From contig NW_024086783.1 of the NCBI RefSeq assembly GCF_009730915.1, positions 1 to 64,000 of the forward strand: a stretch of DNA of 64,000 bases, in the 5' to 3' direction. The position numbers were made by a program, and so were the translations under genes. Shown here piece by piece: positions 1-11,215 of this stretch (its first letter is position 1; each line of letters starts with the position of its first letter). Below the pieces are notes generated by a model, which saw nothing but the letters and a program-made list of their open reading frames with translations, was not told the origin of the DNA and made no database searches. The stretch is from Dioscorea cayenensis subsp. rotundata (taxonomy: Eukaryota; Streptophyta; Magnoliopsida; Dioscoreales; Dioscoreaceae).

Positions 1-144
1 AGTGGTGTGGAATAAAAACACGCAAAATAACTTAAATGCTGAATAATTTATTCGATTTTTGTTCATTAACTCATATCATAAATAAGCTCAAAGCTTTCCA
101 CCAAACGTCTTTATCACAAACATAACTTTTTTTTATTTTGTTTC

Positions 145-225
145 TCCTTTAATAAGAACTTAAGGACTTAAAGACTTCTTTTTCTTTTAATAAGAACTTA
201 AGGACTTAAAGATTTCTTTTTCTTT
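145..225. repeat. Two-copy tandem repeat, about 38 bp unit
   Basis: The phrase aataagaacttaaggactta occurs twice in a row about 38 bp apart, each followed by a T-rich stretch. This is a simple local tandem duplication in AT-rich intergenic DNA with no coding potential. Confidence 0.8.
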
Positions 226-539
226 AACATTAGATATTAAATTTTGTAATGAGGAAATAAGATAATAATTAGAATCCAGTAAACAATGAATTGTTGTATT
301 TTTTAATTTAATTTTGTAATTATTTATAATGTAGCTAGCTCTCTTAACCAATTAATATTTTATGAAACTGTTCTATAATAATAATTCTTAAACTAAAATT
401 CATGATATATACTGTTTATGATTAGTTTAGATAATAAAAGCTTGGATCACTTAAACAGGTTTGAAAAATATTATATATATATATATAATCTTTGAAATCA
501 AGGAAAGTTTAAAAATATATATTTAATTAAGAATTAATT

Positions 540-805
540 TAAGGCTAAGAATGAGTTTAAGAATTTCAATTTTTTTCTGAAAATTCCATATCTATCTATA
601 TATATATATATATATTAAAAAATAATATTTGAGTATATATGGTAGTAGAGCATATAATTATTTAAGTACATTTACTTCCAAATTTTGAAGATATAAGGGA
701 ATAGATCCATTTTATTTTATTTTTTGTATGCATATAAATGTGTTTCAGCACACAAGTAAAATCTCTTATAAATGAAAATGACTTAAAATTAATATATATA
801 GAAAC
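540..805. repeat. Diverged repeat module A/B, copy 0
   Basis: This stretch carries the line gagtatatatggtagtagag followed about 110 bp later by an AAATCTCTTATAAATGAAAAT-like line. The same pair recurs near 2280-2640, 5640-5935 and 7190-7562. It is the outermost and most partial member of an old tandem duplication series that extends to the receptor-kinase gene. Confidence 0.55.
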
Positions 806-816
806 ACTAGAGACGA

Positions 817-1010
817 AGGCTTTGTTTGGTTCAAAGAGAGGGGTGAGGAGGAGTAAAGAGGAGAGGATAATAAAGGGTTAAAAAAAATTTATGTTTGGTT
901 CACTTGAAGAGTGTGGAGCGGTAATCTATTTTTATTTTTATTTATTTATTTATTTTTTTGTTAGAAGGAGAAGTAAGGAGAGGTGACGAGTTGTGACGTA
1001 TATTTTATCA
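817..1010. mobile_element. Probable DNA-transposon end (non-autonomous, hAT/MITE-like fragment)
   Basis: The stretch opens with ggctttgtttggttcaaaga and continues purine-rich, a look typical of the termini of plant non-autonomous DNA transposons. I could not find a matching inverted end nearby, so this is at best a truncated piece. It lies between repeat modules A/B0 and C1. Confidence 0.3.
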
Positions 1011-1117
1011 ATTTGTCATTTTGATCAGAATAATTTTTTTATATATATATTGGATTATTTTGCACCAACTTTAATTACATACATATTTTTTTGAAGAACC
1101 ATGGAGTGTAGAATATA

Positions 1118-1560
1118 CATACAATTAATTTCATGTTTTTAGAGGGATATACATGTCATGTTACCATTTAATTAATTAAACATTAGTTTATTTGAGATCA
1201 CATTTTCATTGTAACATGCAAATTTTATTTAGAATGCATGATATATGATATGACATGACAACCAAATGGTCTGAATTTTGATAAAGGTCTGAATTCATTC
1301 TCATGCATTATAAATCAATAAATAACAACGGGAATGGATTTTCTAATTTAAATAATAATTAATTAGAAATATATATATATATATATATATAAACATAGTT
1401 GAGAATTTAAGATTTTTGAGATATTGGAGAAAACTGAAGATTATTTTCAAATGAAGTTATTTTACAAATCAAAAGTTCTTGAAGAATTGTTTAATGGATG
1501 ATTAAATAAAAAAACAAAAAAATAATGCTTTTTTATTCAATATGCTTTACATAATTTTTA
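1118..1560. repeat. Diverged repeat module C-D-E, copy 1
   Basis: Three markers occur in order: acatgcaaattttatttaga (about 1215), gagatattggagaaaact (about 1418) and a line containing ggatgattaaataaa (about 1495). The same order is seen at 4128-5135 and 6024-7140. In this copy the D and E markers are almost adjacent, so it serves as the unoccupied reference for insertions found in the other two copies. Confidence 0.6.
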
Positions 1561-1798
1561 AAAATTATATAAAGCAACTATAATTTAAAATCTAGTGCAG
1601 AGAAAGTAATCAGAACTCCTTGATTAAATTATTTTGTACACCCACCGTTTTCTATGAACAGCCTTTGGAGTGTCTTCCACGAACTAGAAGTTTTAATCAT
1701 TATAGCTTAAAATATTTGACTTATTAAAAATGATCATATCTTTAATGTTAATATCATGCCTGCATATTGTCTTATTTTGAAAATTAATTGCATACTCT

Positions 1799-2150
1799 TC
1801 TCATCTTTCGAAGAAGGTCTCAAAGTGAAGATAGAATTGAAGAACCCATGCCGACCATACTTCGTAGCCTGGAATTCTTAGATTCTTGTGCTAATTGAGT
1901 CTAGTGGACCTCCAACATCGGAGGAGATGCAGTGATAAAATTCGGGCTAGAGCTTTTTCCAAAGTAAGGAATGTGGAAGATACTTGTTGGTTCGTAGTTT
2001 TTGTTGTTTACTTTTGTTCTTTGTTCTTTTTATTAATTCTTCTGGATGGTTACCACATCTAGTGGTTTTGTTAAATTTTTCTTATTCAACGCCAAGGTGG
2101 TGGGGGTTGTTGTTCTCTAATAAATGTTCCAAGGTTAGTAAAAAACCATA
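1799..2150 (+). mobile_element. L1-type LINE 3' end fragment
   Basis: Read on the plus strand, a frame near 1911 gives LQHRRRCSDKIRARAFSK, a basic C-terminus similar in layout to LQHLRRLRVKARAKNLF at the related piece near 39665. Downstream both share accacatctagtgg within a T-rich 3' region. The pattern fits 5'-truncated L1-like LINE tails. Only the last part of ORF2 and the 3' UTR are present. The family assignment is inference from the shared ending. Confidence 0.5.
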
Positions 2151-2199
2151 AACAATTTTTTGAACTTCTTCTTTAGTCACATACGTATTTTTATACCTG

Positions 2200-2640
2200 A
2201 AATATCTGTGAAAAATATTTTTCTTGGAATCAAAGAAGGTTTTAAAAATTTATATTTAATTAAGGTTTAATCCATGTCATAAAATGAAATTAACAATTTC
2301 AAAATTCCCTGCCTATTAGAAAATTCTATATATATTAGAATAGATAAATTTAAGTATGTTAAAATTAGATAGGTGAATACATTTCTTTTTGGTTGAAAAA
2401 TACATGTATTTATAATGTATATATATACAAACACATTCAAATTTTAACTTTTTTTAATTTAGAAATATACATAGAAATGTGGCTTTATACACATAATTAA
2501 ACCCAAATAAACAAACTAATTAAAATCTTTTACAAATAAAAATTATTTAAAATTTTAAAATAAAACCAATCAAAAATAAACAAATGTAGCACTATCTTAA
2601 AAACAAAGACCAAAACTCTTTGTCCAAATTAATGGTAAAA
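2200..2640. repeat. Diverged repeat module A/B, copy 1
   Basis: The module runs from the line ending in agaaaattctatatat through acacataattaaacccaa to ccaaaactctttgtccaaat. It matches 5640-5935 and 7190-7562. As in the copy at 7190, it is followed within a few hundred bases by sequence of the receptor-kinase 3' end, here only a relic. Confidence 0.65.
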
Positions 2641-2879
2641 AAATTAATGGTAAAAGCTTGATCTTTTATAAGCAAATATTCAAATTTGAATCTTCTGTAT
2701 AAACACTTGTGCTTTATGAGTATGTGTGTAAGCTTATAAGCTTTTTGTTTATGGATCTCATAATGTAATTGCAGTGAACTGAAGAGTATCAGTTCAAGTC
2801 ATTGTTGATTATCTTCTGTGTGTGAGAGTATTGCATACACCCTGCACTCTTTCCCATTTGATTAGGTTCTCAATCTACA

Positions 2880-3300
2880 CAACAATAAGTCTCTTTAAAA
2901 CAATACAATTTTTTCCCATTGTGATATGACATGGTCTACATCACAATATTAATATATATGTATAATCTGATAATTTTGAATTTTTTTTTTCTCATTCGTT
3001 TTCAAAATGCTAGGGACTAAAAAAGAATTACCATATTAGAATATGGCTAAGGATGCATTAACCAAATTCTTTTTCTCATTGGCATCTATAGATATCAATT
3101 CACTAATGACATCTTGCAATGCACAGTGTTTAGAGTTTTTAACCAGTTTAGCGTTGCATGGTCTAGTCTTCTATGTCCTACAAACCAAATGAATCATCTG
3201 TTCTTTTAATTTATGCATATGTAATATGGTTGTTTCCATTTTTAAATAAAAATTTATTTTTTAAAAAGTCATTTCAAAAAATGGTAGATATAACCAAACA
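2880..3300 (-). pseudogene. Relic of the receptor-like kinase 3' end (internally deleted)
   Basis: Bases about 2960-3115 match about 8150-8300, the 3' flank and last codons of the PRK-like gene: both carry ctaaggat, tagatatcaattcacta and catcttgcaa. At about 3138-3190 the match jumps to 8893-8943, the start of the last exon and its splice acceptor, so about 0.6 kb of the exon is missing. Further on, aaatggtagatat near 3280 matches the gene's intron near 9058. Because intron sequence is included, this is a DNA-level duplicate and not a retrocopy. It cannot encode anything useful. Confidence 0.75.
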
Positions 3301-4127
3301 CCCTTTGGTCTAATAGTATTGATCCCACTGTGAAATTACTCAGTATTTATAATGATGTAACGGTGCTAAAAAAAAGGCCTTTAGTTATGAGAATGAGCTT
3401 GAAACCCTATCTCCACGTATATTGGGTGAGTGTGCATCAGTCAAATAGTCAATCCCGATGGTGTGCATGCCTTAACCCTGCTTATCTACGTTATATGAAA
3501 AAAATATATATATATTCATTTATTAATAATTAAGTTGGGTCTAGAGATGTTACTTTTATGTATTTTATTATATTAGCGCCAATGTAATTGATGCACGTAG
3601 TTATTTGTTTGTAAAGATCCATATGTATGTATATGTATAATATCCTGTTGATGTCCTTAGTTTCTTAAAATCTAAGGTCGTTTGAAAACATTAGATCATC
3701 ATCTAATGGTTATTTAATGGTTGTTATTTTGTAGATACGGTATACAGAGTTACTGTTAGTTATTATATTAATCTGGTGCTATTAAAAAGAGTTAAGTATT
3801 GTATGATATTATAACCATGAATGGATAGTAGCTATTAAATGTAAATCTAATCATTACTGTGAAACGCTTATAGGTTTGAAATCTAGAGACAACCTAGATG
3901 AGAGGCAGCCTAATATAATGTATATAATTAGTCCATATAGTTGCCACCCAAAAGAAAGAAATACATGTTTTAAGAGTTATGATGAGATTTTAATATAAAT
4001 ATAGTTTATATTAACTCTTTATTTCTAATATAAACTAGGTATATTATTCTCAATTCACTATAACATAAGTCATAGTTTATAATTAGTATATATACTTTTA
4101 AAATTTAAGTTTTGCCAGCGGCGGTAT
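3301..4127. other. AT-rich intergenic stretch, no gene seen
   Basis: Short open frames here lack any recognisable domain. A short hairpin-forming inverted repeat built from tagtttatatta and its complement lies near 4003-4040. I see nothing else that can be supported. Confidence 0.6.
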
Positions 4128-4397
4128 GTATATACATATAATTTCATGTTTTTAGAGAGATATAAATGTCATTTTACCATTTAATTAATTAAATATTATT
4201 TTATGGTAGATCACACTTTTATTATTAAACCATGCAAATTTTATTTAGAATCCATGATATATAATATGGCAAAACAAACAATGGCATGAACTCATTCTTA
4301 AGCATTGGAAACCAATAAATAACAACTTGAAATTTATAATTACATAAGATAATGGATTTTGTAATTGAAATAATAAATGATTTACAAACAAAGAAAA

Positions 4398-4487
4398 CAT
4401 GTTGAGATTTGTGAGATATTGGACATGTTGAGATTTGTGAGGAGATTTGTGAGATATTGGACATGTTGAGATTTGTGAGATATTGGA
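4398..4487. repeat. Minisatellite, 26-bp unit, about 3.5 copies
   Basis: The unit begins catgttgagatttgtgagat and ends attgga. It is repeated in tandem with one partial copy. It expands marker D, which is single-copy at the corresponding points near 1410 and 6310, so the expansion happened after the larger duplication. Confidence 0.85.
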
Positions 4488-4493
4488 GAAAAC

Positions 4494-5045
4494 CTAGGGT
4501 GGTAGTGGGCATGAGAATTCTCATCTTCACGGTCCAATGAGAATGGAGATTTCTTAATTCTTTTCCCCATGTGGGCCTTAAATGGGTTGGGGATTGGGAG
4601 TGCTCTCCAACTCGTGATCCTATCTGGTTAATTTACTTTAATTAATTATACTTTTATCATTATAATTTTTAAAATAAAAACTCCTTAAAATATTTCTCAA
4701 AACCTCTCAGAAAAAAAACAAAATTTCTAATTATTCCTTTATGTTTTAGTTTATATTAGATTGTATGATTGTACCTGTATAAGTTTTATATTTATGATTT
4801 GCTATATATTGATAAATATTTGGAGATTTTTTTATAAGTTTTTGATATGTTATTTTATGGAGCTTTATATTGAATGATTTTTATGTTTTTTATGGGTGTT
4901 TTGATATTAAATAATTTTTTAAAAAAAATAAATTTTATAAGTGTATGGGGAGGCGGTAGCATTGCCCACAGGGACTGGGATGGATTCACGAACGGGGATT
5001 CCCCGTCCCCATCCTTGGCTGGGCGGGAACAAAAAGTGGCATAAA
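4494..5045. mobile_element. Probable insertion in repeat copy 2, family unknown
   Basis: This block separates markers D and E of repeat copy 2 and is absent from copy 1. Its ends are distinctly more GC-rich than the surroundings, for example cggggattccccgtcccc near 4996, while its centre is AT-rich. I could not define clean terminal repeats, so the class is left open. A non-autonomous DNA element is the likeliest reading. Confidence 0.4.
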
Positions 5046-5135
5046 TTTTTTTTTATAGCTCTAGTTTTAAAAAAATTGTTTGATAAATAATTAAATAAAA
5101 AATAAAAATAATAGTTTTTTATTCCATATGTTTTA

Positions 5136-5639
5136 TATATACTTTGAAGAAGTAGACAAAGTGAACCTAGTGTGAGAAGATAATGACGTACTACTCCTAT
5201 GTTAGATATATAGTTATGTAGCTTCCTCAAGTACTTTTTTAAGTAGATTATGTGATGGGATTGTAAAATAAAAAAATTTCAACTAATTTGTTTAAAAAAA
5301 TAAAATTGATATCCATGATCTCAAACATTAGGAGGATATAAACATGTTACCAATTGTGATATGTGTTTTTTTGTCACAAGGTAGAAGAATCAGTTAACCA
5401 TTTTTTCTTGGCTGTTCATAAACTTCTCAAATATGGAGTTAAGTCACTTTAATTTGACTACATATTTGGTCAATTGTGGTGCATGTCAGTTCAGCAATTT
5501 GGAGGTTTAATTTAGAACTAAGGCACTTTGGAAATTCTTATATTTACAATATTTGTAAGAATTTTTCTTTTTGTTTTAAGTCAAGAAAAATTTAAGTATT
5601 TAAATTTAATTAAGACTTAAAGCTAAGAATGAGACAACC
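5136..5639. other. AT-rich intergenic stretch, no gene seen
   Basis: No open frame with domain content and no clear repeat boundary. It links module E and module A/B of repeat copy 2. Confidence 0.5.
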
Positions 5640-5935
5640 GCAATTTTTTTTTATTGAAAATTCTATATATGTGTGTATATATATCCAAAAATAATATTTG
5701 AGTATATATGCTAGTAAATCATATAATTATTTGTATGCATTGCTTCCAAATTTATGTATGATATATATATATATGCACACACTCAAATTTTAACTTTTCT
5801 GGATATATACATTCAAATGGGTTTTTGTACACATAATTAAAACTAAATCAACCTATTAATTAAAATCTTTTATAAATGAAAATGTTTGAAAATTAAAAGT
5901 ATAACAAATCTTAAAAAAAACCAAAAAGGAATAAA
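5640..5935. repeat. Diverged repeat module A/B, copy 2
   Basis: The module contains gagtatatatgctagtaaat, then actcaaattttaactttt and tacacataattaaaac in the same order as copies at 2200-2640 and 7190-7562. Unlike those two it is followed directly by the next C module and not by receptor-kinase sequence. Confidence 0.65.
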
Positions 5936-6023
5936 AGAAATAAGATAGAAAGGAAATAAGGAGTTTAATTATAAAGATATGTCTTAAAAATCATGTAGTG
6001 TGTAATGTATAATTTAAGTTTTG

Positions 6024-7140
6024 TCGATATGTATGTGTATGTATAATTTCACTTGTTTATAAGGACATATATATCATTTTCTATTCAATTAATGGAATAT
6101 TATTTTATTTGATATCACATTTATATAATGTAACATGCAAATTTTATTTACACTCCATGATAGATAACACGACATGACAACCAAATAGCATGAATTCATT
6201 CTTATACATTGGGAACCAATAATAACTAGAAATTTATATATCATAGGGTAATGAATTTTACAACTTAAACAATAAATAAATTTTAAATCCGAATTTATAA
6301 AAAAACCATGGTTAAGATTTTGAGATATTGGAGAAAACTAAGGGTGTGTTAGTTTGACCGGATGTAGAATTACATGTAATTGAAATTATAAAATTTTTCA
6401 AAATCTCTGAACTTCAAAGTAGTTACAAATGGATTATGTTTGGATTTGTAACTGCACTTTGTAATTTAATAGAGAGTCTCACAAGTCGTATCATGTGAGA
6501 CTGAATGATTAAAAAATGTGTAAAAATGTTATAATTTTTGAAGTATTATCAGTACCATTTATGTTTAAAAATATGTTTTAAAATCGTATGGATTGAGATA
6601 TAAAGAAATTATAAAAAGATAAGATTTACAGTAAAGAGTAATAAAGATATTTGTGAAAATATTGAGAAGATAAAGCGTAAGCCTCGAGAAATCTCCAAAA
6701 AGATAAAATTAGGTTTAAAATATAAAATATATTTAAAAGATTTACGGATGGTAATTTTATTTATTTATTTATTTTGAAGATATGTACTTGTAAATTATAC
6801 ATTTAAACTTATTTTAATATTTATTTTAATATGGTCCCTGATCTATATAAAAATTTAACCAAACATATGTTTTCAAAATCTAGATTTACAAATCTTTTCA
6901 AACAAACATAAAATTTTGAAATTCAACATTTTCAATTACAATCAACCAATATTTGACTCTTCTGCATTTTAAACTCTAGTATTTACAACTATACTATAAT
7001 TGAAAATCCACTGCATTTTTAACTACATCTAACCAAACACTACATAAATCTCACTTTAATATGAATTTATATTACAAAGCAAAAGTTTTTAACCATTAAT
7101 AATTAATTAAATAAGAAAAAAATTAATCTTTGTTTGGTCT
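6024..7140. repeat. Diverged repeat module C-D-E, copy 3, carrying a MITE-like insertion
   Basis: Marker C (acatgcaaattttattta, about 6133), marker D (gagatattggagaaaact, about 6321) and marker E (taattaattaaataag, about 7100) repeat the order of copies 1 and 2. The D-E gap is about 700 bp larger than in copy 1 because of the element at 6344-7043. Confidence 0.6.
6344..7043. mobile_element. Non-autonomous DNA transposon (MITE-like)
   Basis: The ends are imperfect inverted repeats: gtgttagtttgaccggatgt on the left, and aactacatctaaccaaacac on the right, whose complement reads gtgtttggttagatgtagtt. The block sits between markers D and E of repeat copy 3, and copy 1 gives the unoccupied arrangement. 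It has no coding capacity, and I could not fix a target-site duplication. A hAT-like or similar MITE is the best description. Confidence 0.5.
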
Positions 7141-7189
7141 GCATAATTTGTTTTTTCATTTTTTTTTTCAAATTGCATATATATCCAAA

Positions 7190-7562
7190 AATATTATTAT
7201 GAGTATTGTATATGTTAGTAAATCATATAATTACTTGTATACATTTTCTTCAAAATTTTGAAGATATGTTCAAATAGATAAATTTGAGATTCTTGATATT
7301 AGAGTGAATACTTTTTCTTATGGGTGAAATTTAAATTTATTTATAAATATATTTTTATATACTCAAATTTATTTTGTTTTAATTTTTTTTAAGATATAGA
7401 TACAAATGGGTTTGTTTACACATAACTAAATCCAAATCAACTTACTAATTAAAAAATTTTATAAATAAAAATTATATAAATTTAAAAATAAAATCAATGG
7501 GTAATAAACAAATATAACACTATCTAAAAAACCAAAGATCAACACATGTTGGTCCAAATAAC
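7190..7562. repeat. Diverged repeat module A/B, copy 3
   Basis: The module runs from gagtattgtatatgttagta through tacacataactaaatccaaa to acatgttggtccaaataa, paralleling 2200-2640 closely, including the final ccaaa-tcaaca-tgtccaaat words. It leads into the 3' flank of the receptor-kinase gene. Confidence 0.65.
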
Positions 7563-8246
7563 ATCAAGTGGTTTCCAATGTGAATATTATAGATAAAATA
7601 ACACTCTTTGGGATTTGGGAGAGAGGTTTATTCTTTTTAAAGCTTTCGATACCTTTACTTTAAACTATTTAGAACTCGTGCCTTTTAAAAATCTCATAAT
7701 CATAAACTTAAAAACGAAAAAAAAAAAGTTTTATAAAATATTCGGGTGAAGCAAAGTGATTTTTTTTTACAATATTAAAATCTTAATATTAAATTATTTT
7801 TTTATATTTAATATTATAAAAAAATAAATTTCATTGTTTCTATTGATGTATCCAATCTTTTATAAATAAAATAATATTATTACATGAGAATTAACTAATG
7901 CCTTGATAATTTAATGTAATGCAAAAACAACTTAATGAAGACATCAAAATACACATAATTATCATCAAGATACAAAAATATATAATCAAATCAATTACAA
8001 ATAAATACTCAAAAACACTACACTGAAAAATAACAATTGAAAAATATAAGTTCTGACTAGCTGAATAAAACAAGTCTCTTCTAAACAATTCAACTTTTTC
8101 TTGACTTCAATCAATTGTGATACTACATCACAATATATATATATATATATATATAACTTTGAATTATCTTTCCAAAATGCTAGGAACTAAAAAAAAAAAA
8201 GAATTACCACATTACAATATGGCTAAGGATACATTCTCCACATTCT
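7563..8246. other. 3' flank of the receptor-kinase gene
   Basis: AT-rich DNA with a (TA)n tract at about 8132-8154. The open frame at 7891-8088 has no domain content and is not called. Bases from about 8060 onwards are partly copied at 2880-3000. Confidence 0.5.
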
Positions 8247-11215
8247 TTAATTTTTCTCATCAGTATCAATAGATATCAATTCACTAGTAACATCTTGCAA
8301 CTGAAAAACCTCTTGTTGATTATGAGCACTAGTCTTTACTTTCAATCTCTCTATTGCAATCATCCCAGCATCTTCAACACTCTTAACTGTTTCTTTAATG
8401 TCAGGTCTTTGATCAGGGTTAGGTTTAGTACAACTTAAACCAATACGTAAAAAGTTTTGCATGTCTGGGATTGATGAAGTTGAAGTAGTTGTTAAAGCAG
8501 GATCTAATAAATCTATTTCTTGATTTTGAGAAATAGCAACAGTAGCACACTCAATCAAATTAGTACCACCTTTTGTTTGATTTAAATAGTGTGAAGGAAA
8601 CTTGCCAGTGATGATCTCAAGAATTATGATTCCGAGGCAATAGATATCAGATTTAGGTGACACGTGGCGTTGTTCAATGGCTTCAGGGGATTTGTAAGCA
8701 AACATGGTTGTAGAGGCTTGAGAAGGGTTGATGAGAGTGATGTAGCCATAGTCAGCTATGAGAGGGGTCAAAATTGGAATTAATGAGAACGTTGCCTGAT
8801 TTGAGGTTGCCATGAGGGATGTCAGTGGTGACAAGCTCTGCATGGATATAAGCAAGTCCACGTACTATGCCAAGTATTATGTTTAGACGTCTTGGCCAGT
8901 TTAATGCTGCATGGTCTTGTCCTCTATCTCCTACAAAACAAATGTTCACATATTTATATAATTTATCAGAACTGAAATTTGATGTGATTTTGATAGAGGA
9001 AAACCAAATATAGACAGTTCTAATAAAATTTATAATAAGTAGATATATTTTAAGAAATGGTAGATATATTCACGCTATGTTTTTTTTTTTTAATGAAATT
9101 TTTTTATATTGGTATTTAGATAGATGATAAGGATAGTTACATTGGAGTAGATGAATAAGCTTTGTAATATATATGTGTCCATACAAGGAAAGATGTATAT
9201 ATATATATGTATCAAGATCAGTTATGTCTGTGAGATTATAATATGGATCTAGTTTTTCTTAATTCTTTATTTTCAATGTAACTAGGGTTGTCATTCTCTA
9301 TTTCTATTATAAGAGTCAAAGTTTATAATTAGTATTAAAATGTTATAATGATGATATGTCAAAGTTTATAATTAGTATTAAAATGTTATAATGACATGTT
9401 AATGAGAAGACATATATGATTAAAATATCACACGTAAGTGTGATATAGTTTATCCATATTATAAAATTAAATAAAAACTATTATTCTAAAATATCAAATA
9501 TTTTATTTCCATTCATAATCAATAGTTTATCTGTATTCTTTTTATCAAACCAGTATAGTCTTAGGTAAAAACAGGATTAATATTTATATAAGTTTTTCAA
9601 ATAAAATTATTTTTTGTTCCTATTAGCACTTTAAAACAACAAAATAAACAATTCCAACAATTGCTACAAAACCTATCAAAAATATAAATGCAAAATTCTC
9701 TAAATATAAAGTCAAAAAAGAAGAAGAAGAAGAAGAAAAATGAAGAAAGAAACAGTACTAACCATGGAGAAGATAAAGCAAGCTACCCTTAGGAACAAAC
9801 TCAGAGACAACAAGCTTTTCATCCTTCCTATAATGGTAAGCCAAAGGTGGCAAAACATTACCATGATTCATCCTTCCAAACCTTCTCATCTCTGCCTCAA
9901 ACCCTTCTCTTCCCACCCTATTCATGTCCCTCATCCTCTTCACCACCACTGCCACCCCATTCCCCATCACTGCCTTGTAAGCTGATCCCAATCCTCCATT
10001 CCCCAACACCTCCGCTGCTGCCTTCATCAAGTCCCCCAACCTTATTATCCCTTTCCCTTCATTCACCATCACCAACTCCCCTCCATTCCCTTTCCCTGTT
10101 CCCCGTCCCGTTCCGTTATTATTACCATTACCATTACCATTCCCATTCTCTTGTCTTTTCTGAGCTACCGCTCCCTCTCCTGCACTCCTTTCCGTTGTCC
10201 TCATGGGTAATGACTGTGCTGCTGCTAATGCCGTTGTTGCCATTGTTGCCGATGATGATCTTTTTGACGAAAACATTTGTTCATGGCCAAGAGTTTCAAA
10301 GCTATCTGATTTAGTACGTGAACGAGCAATTATTGACATGCATGCAAATCCAACGGCACAAGCAAGTATAACCATTAACACAAATATGCCCACATTGCTC
10401 TTCTTTTCTTCTGGTTGGCTTTGTTGTTTAGCATCAATGAATTCTACCGATGAGTTTGTTGTCGCCGAGCTATTCGGTTTGCATGGCTGGTTCTTGAGCT
10501 GAGGACCACACAAACCCGGGTTTCCGACGAAAGAGCTCTCGCTGAAATGACTAAGACTAGCAGGAATTTCACCTTCAAGATTGTTCTCTGAAAGGTTTAA
10601 ACCTTTTAAGAGTTTGAGTGAGCTTAAGTCGGGGATTTGGCCGGTGAGCTTATTGCCTTCGAGTCGGAGTTCAATCAAGTTCTTTGCATAAGAGATGGAG
10701 CCGGGGATGGCGCCGGTGAACTGGTTTTTGGATAACCAGAGTTTTTTAAGGCGTGTCATTTTGGAGAAAAAGTCCGGTGGGATTGGACCGGAGAATTGGT
10801 TTCCTTGAAGGTATAAAGCTCGGAGAGAAGTTAATGAAGAGAAGGAATCAGGAAGAGGGCCGGAAAGTGAGTTTGAGATTAGAGAAATGGCACGAAGGCC
10901 TCGGAGATTGAGAAGTGGAGAGGGGTTGAGTTTTCCGGTGAGGTTCATGTTGTCGAGACGGAGAGCGGCAACGAGGCCGTTGATGCAGAAGACACCGGAC
11001 CAAGTTGGTTGAGTTTTGCATGGGCTTGTGTTGGATATCCATGAGGAGAGGACGGTGGAGGAGACGGTGAGGGAGTTCTTGAATTGGAGAAGAGCTTTAG
11101 CTTCATCTTGTTGTTCTTCTCCAGCGAAGGTGGCCGGAGAATGGAGGAGGAGGAGAAGGATGAAGAGGATGAGGAGAGCTGCATGGGCAGCCATGAAAGG
11201 GTTAGGCAAATGCAT
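8247..11215 (-). CDS. Pollen-receptor-like LRR receptor kinase (PRK family, LRR-III), probably a pseudokinase; one frame break
   Basis: Two exons: 11215-9763 and 8930-8247; the intron starts gttagt and ends ttttgtag. The protein would be about 711 aa. The second Met (11194) gives a cleaner signal peptide (MAAHAALLILFILLLLL) and is the likelier start. Order: signal peptide, LRRNT with SPCKTQPTWSGVFC, about five to six LRRs (residues 75-240), FVGNPGLCG, one membrane segment (about 280-300), an Asn/Gly-rich juxtamembrane stretch, then the kinase domain. The glycine loop (GNGGLG) and VVVK lysine are present. The catalytic loop reads HGNLKSGNV and the magnesium motif DYG instead of HRD and DFG, as is usual in PRKs, which act as co-receptors at the plasma membrane of pollen tubes. 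About 8763, just after INSNFDP, the frame shifts by one base before LIADYGY continues. Either the gene is broken or the assembly has one extra base. Its 3' part is duplicated as a relic at 2880-3300. Confidence 0.88.
9314..9394. repeat. Two-copy tandem repeat in the receptor-kinase intron
   Basis: A 37-bp line beginning gtcaaagtttataattagta occurs at 9314 and again at 9358 with no visible difference, separated by 7 bp. It looks like a recent local duplication within the intron. Confidence 0.85.

Larger units (their letters stand above)
4128..5135. repeat. Diverged repeat module C-D-E, copy 2, carrying an insertion
   Basis: Marker C (ccatgcaaattttatttaga, about 4230), marker D (gagatattggagaaaac, about 4476) and marker E (ataattaaataaaaaataaa, about 5086) are in the same order as in copy 1. 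D and E are about 600 bp apart here and nearly adjacent in copy 1, so the intervening 4494-5045 block is additional sequence. Confidence 0.6.
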
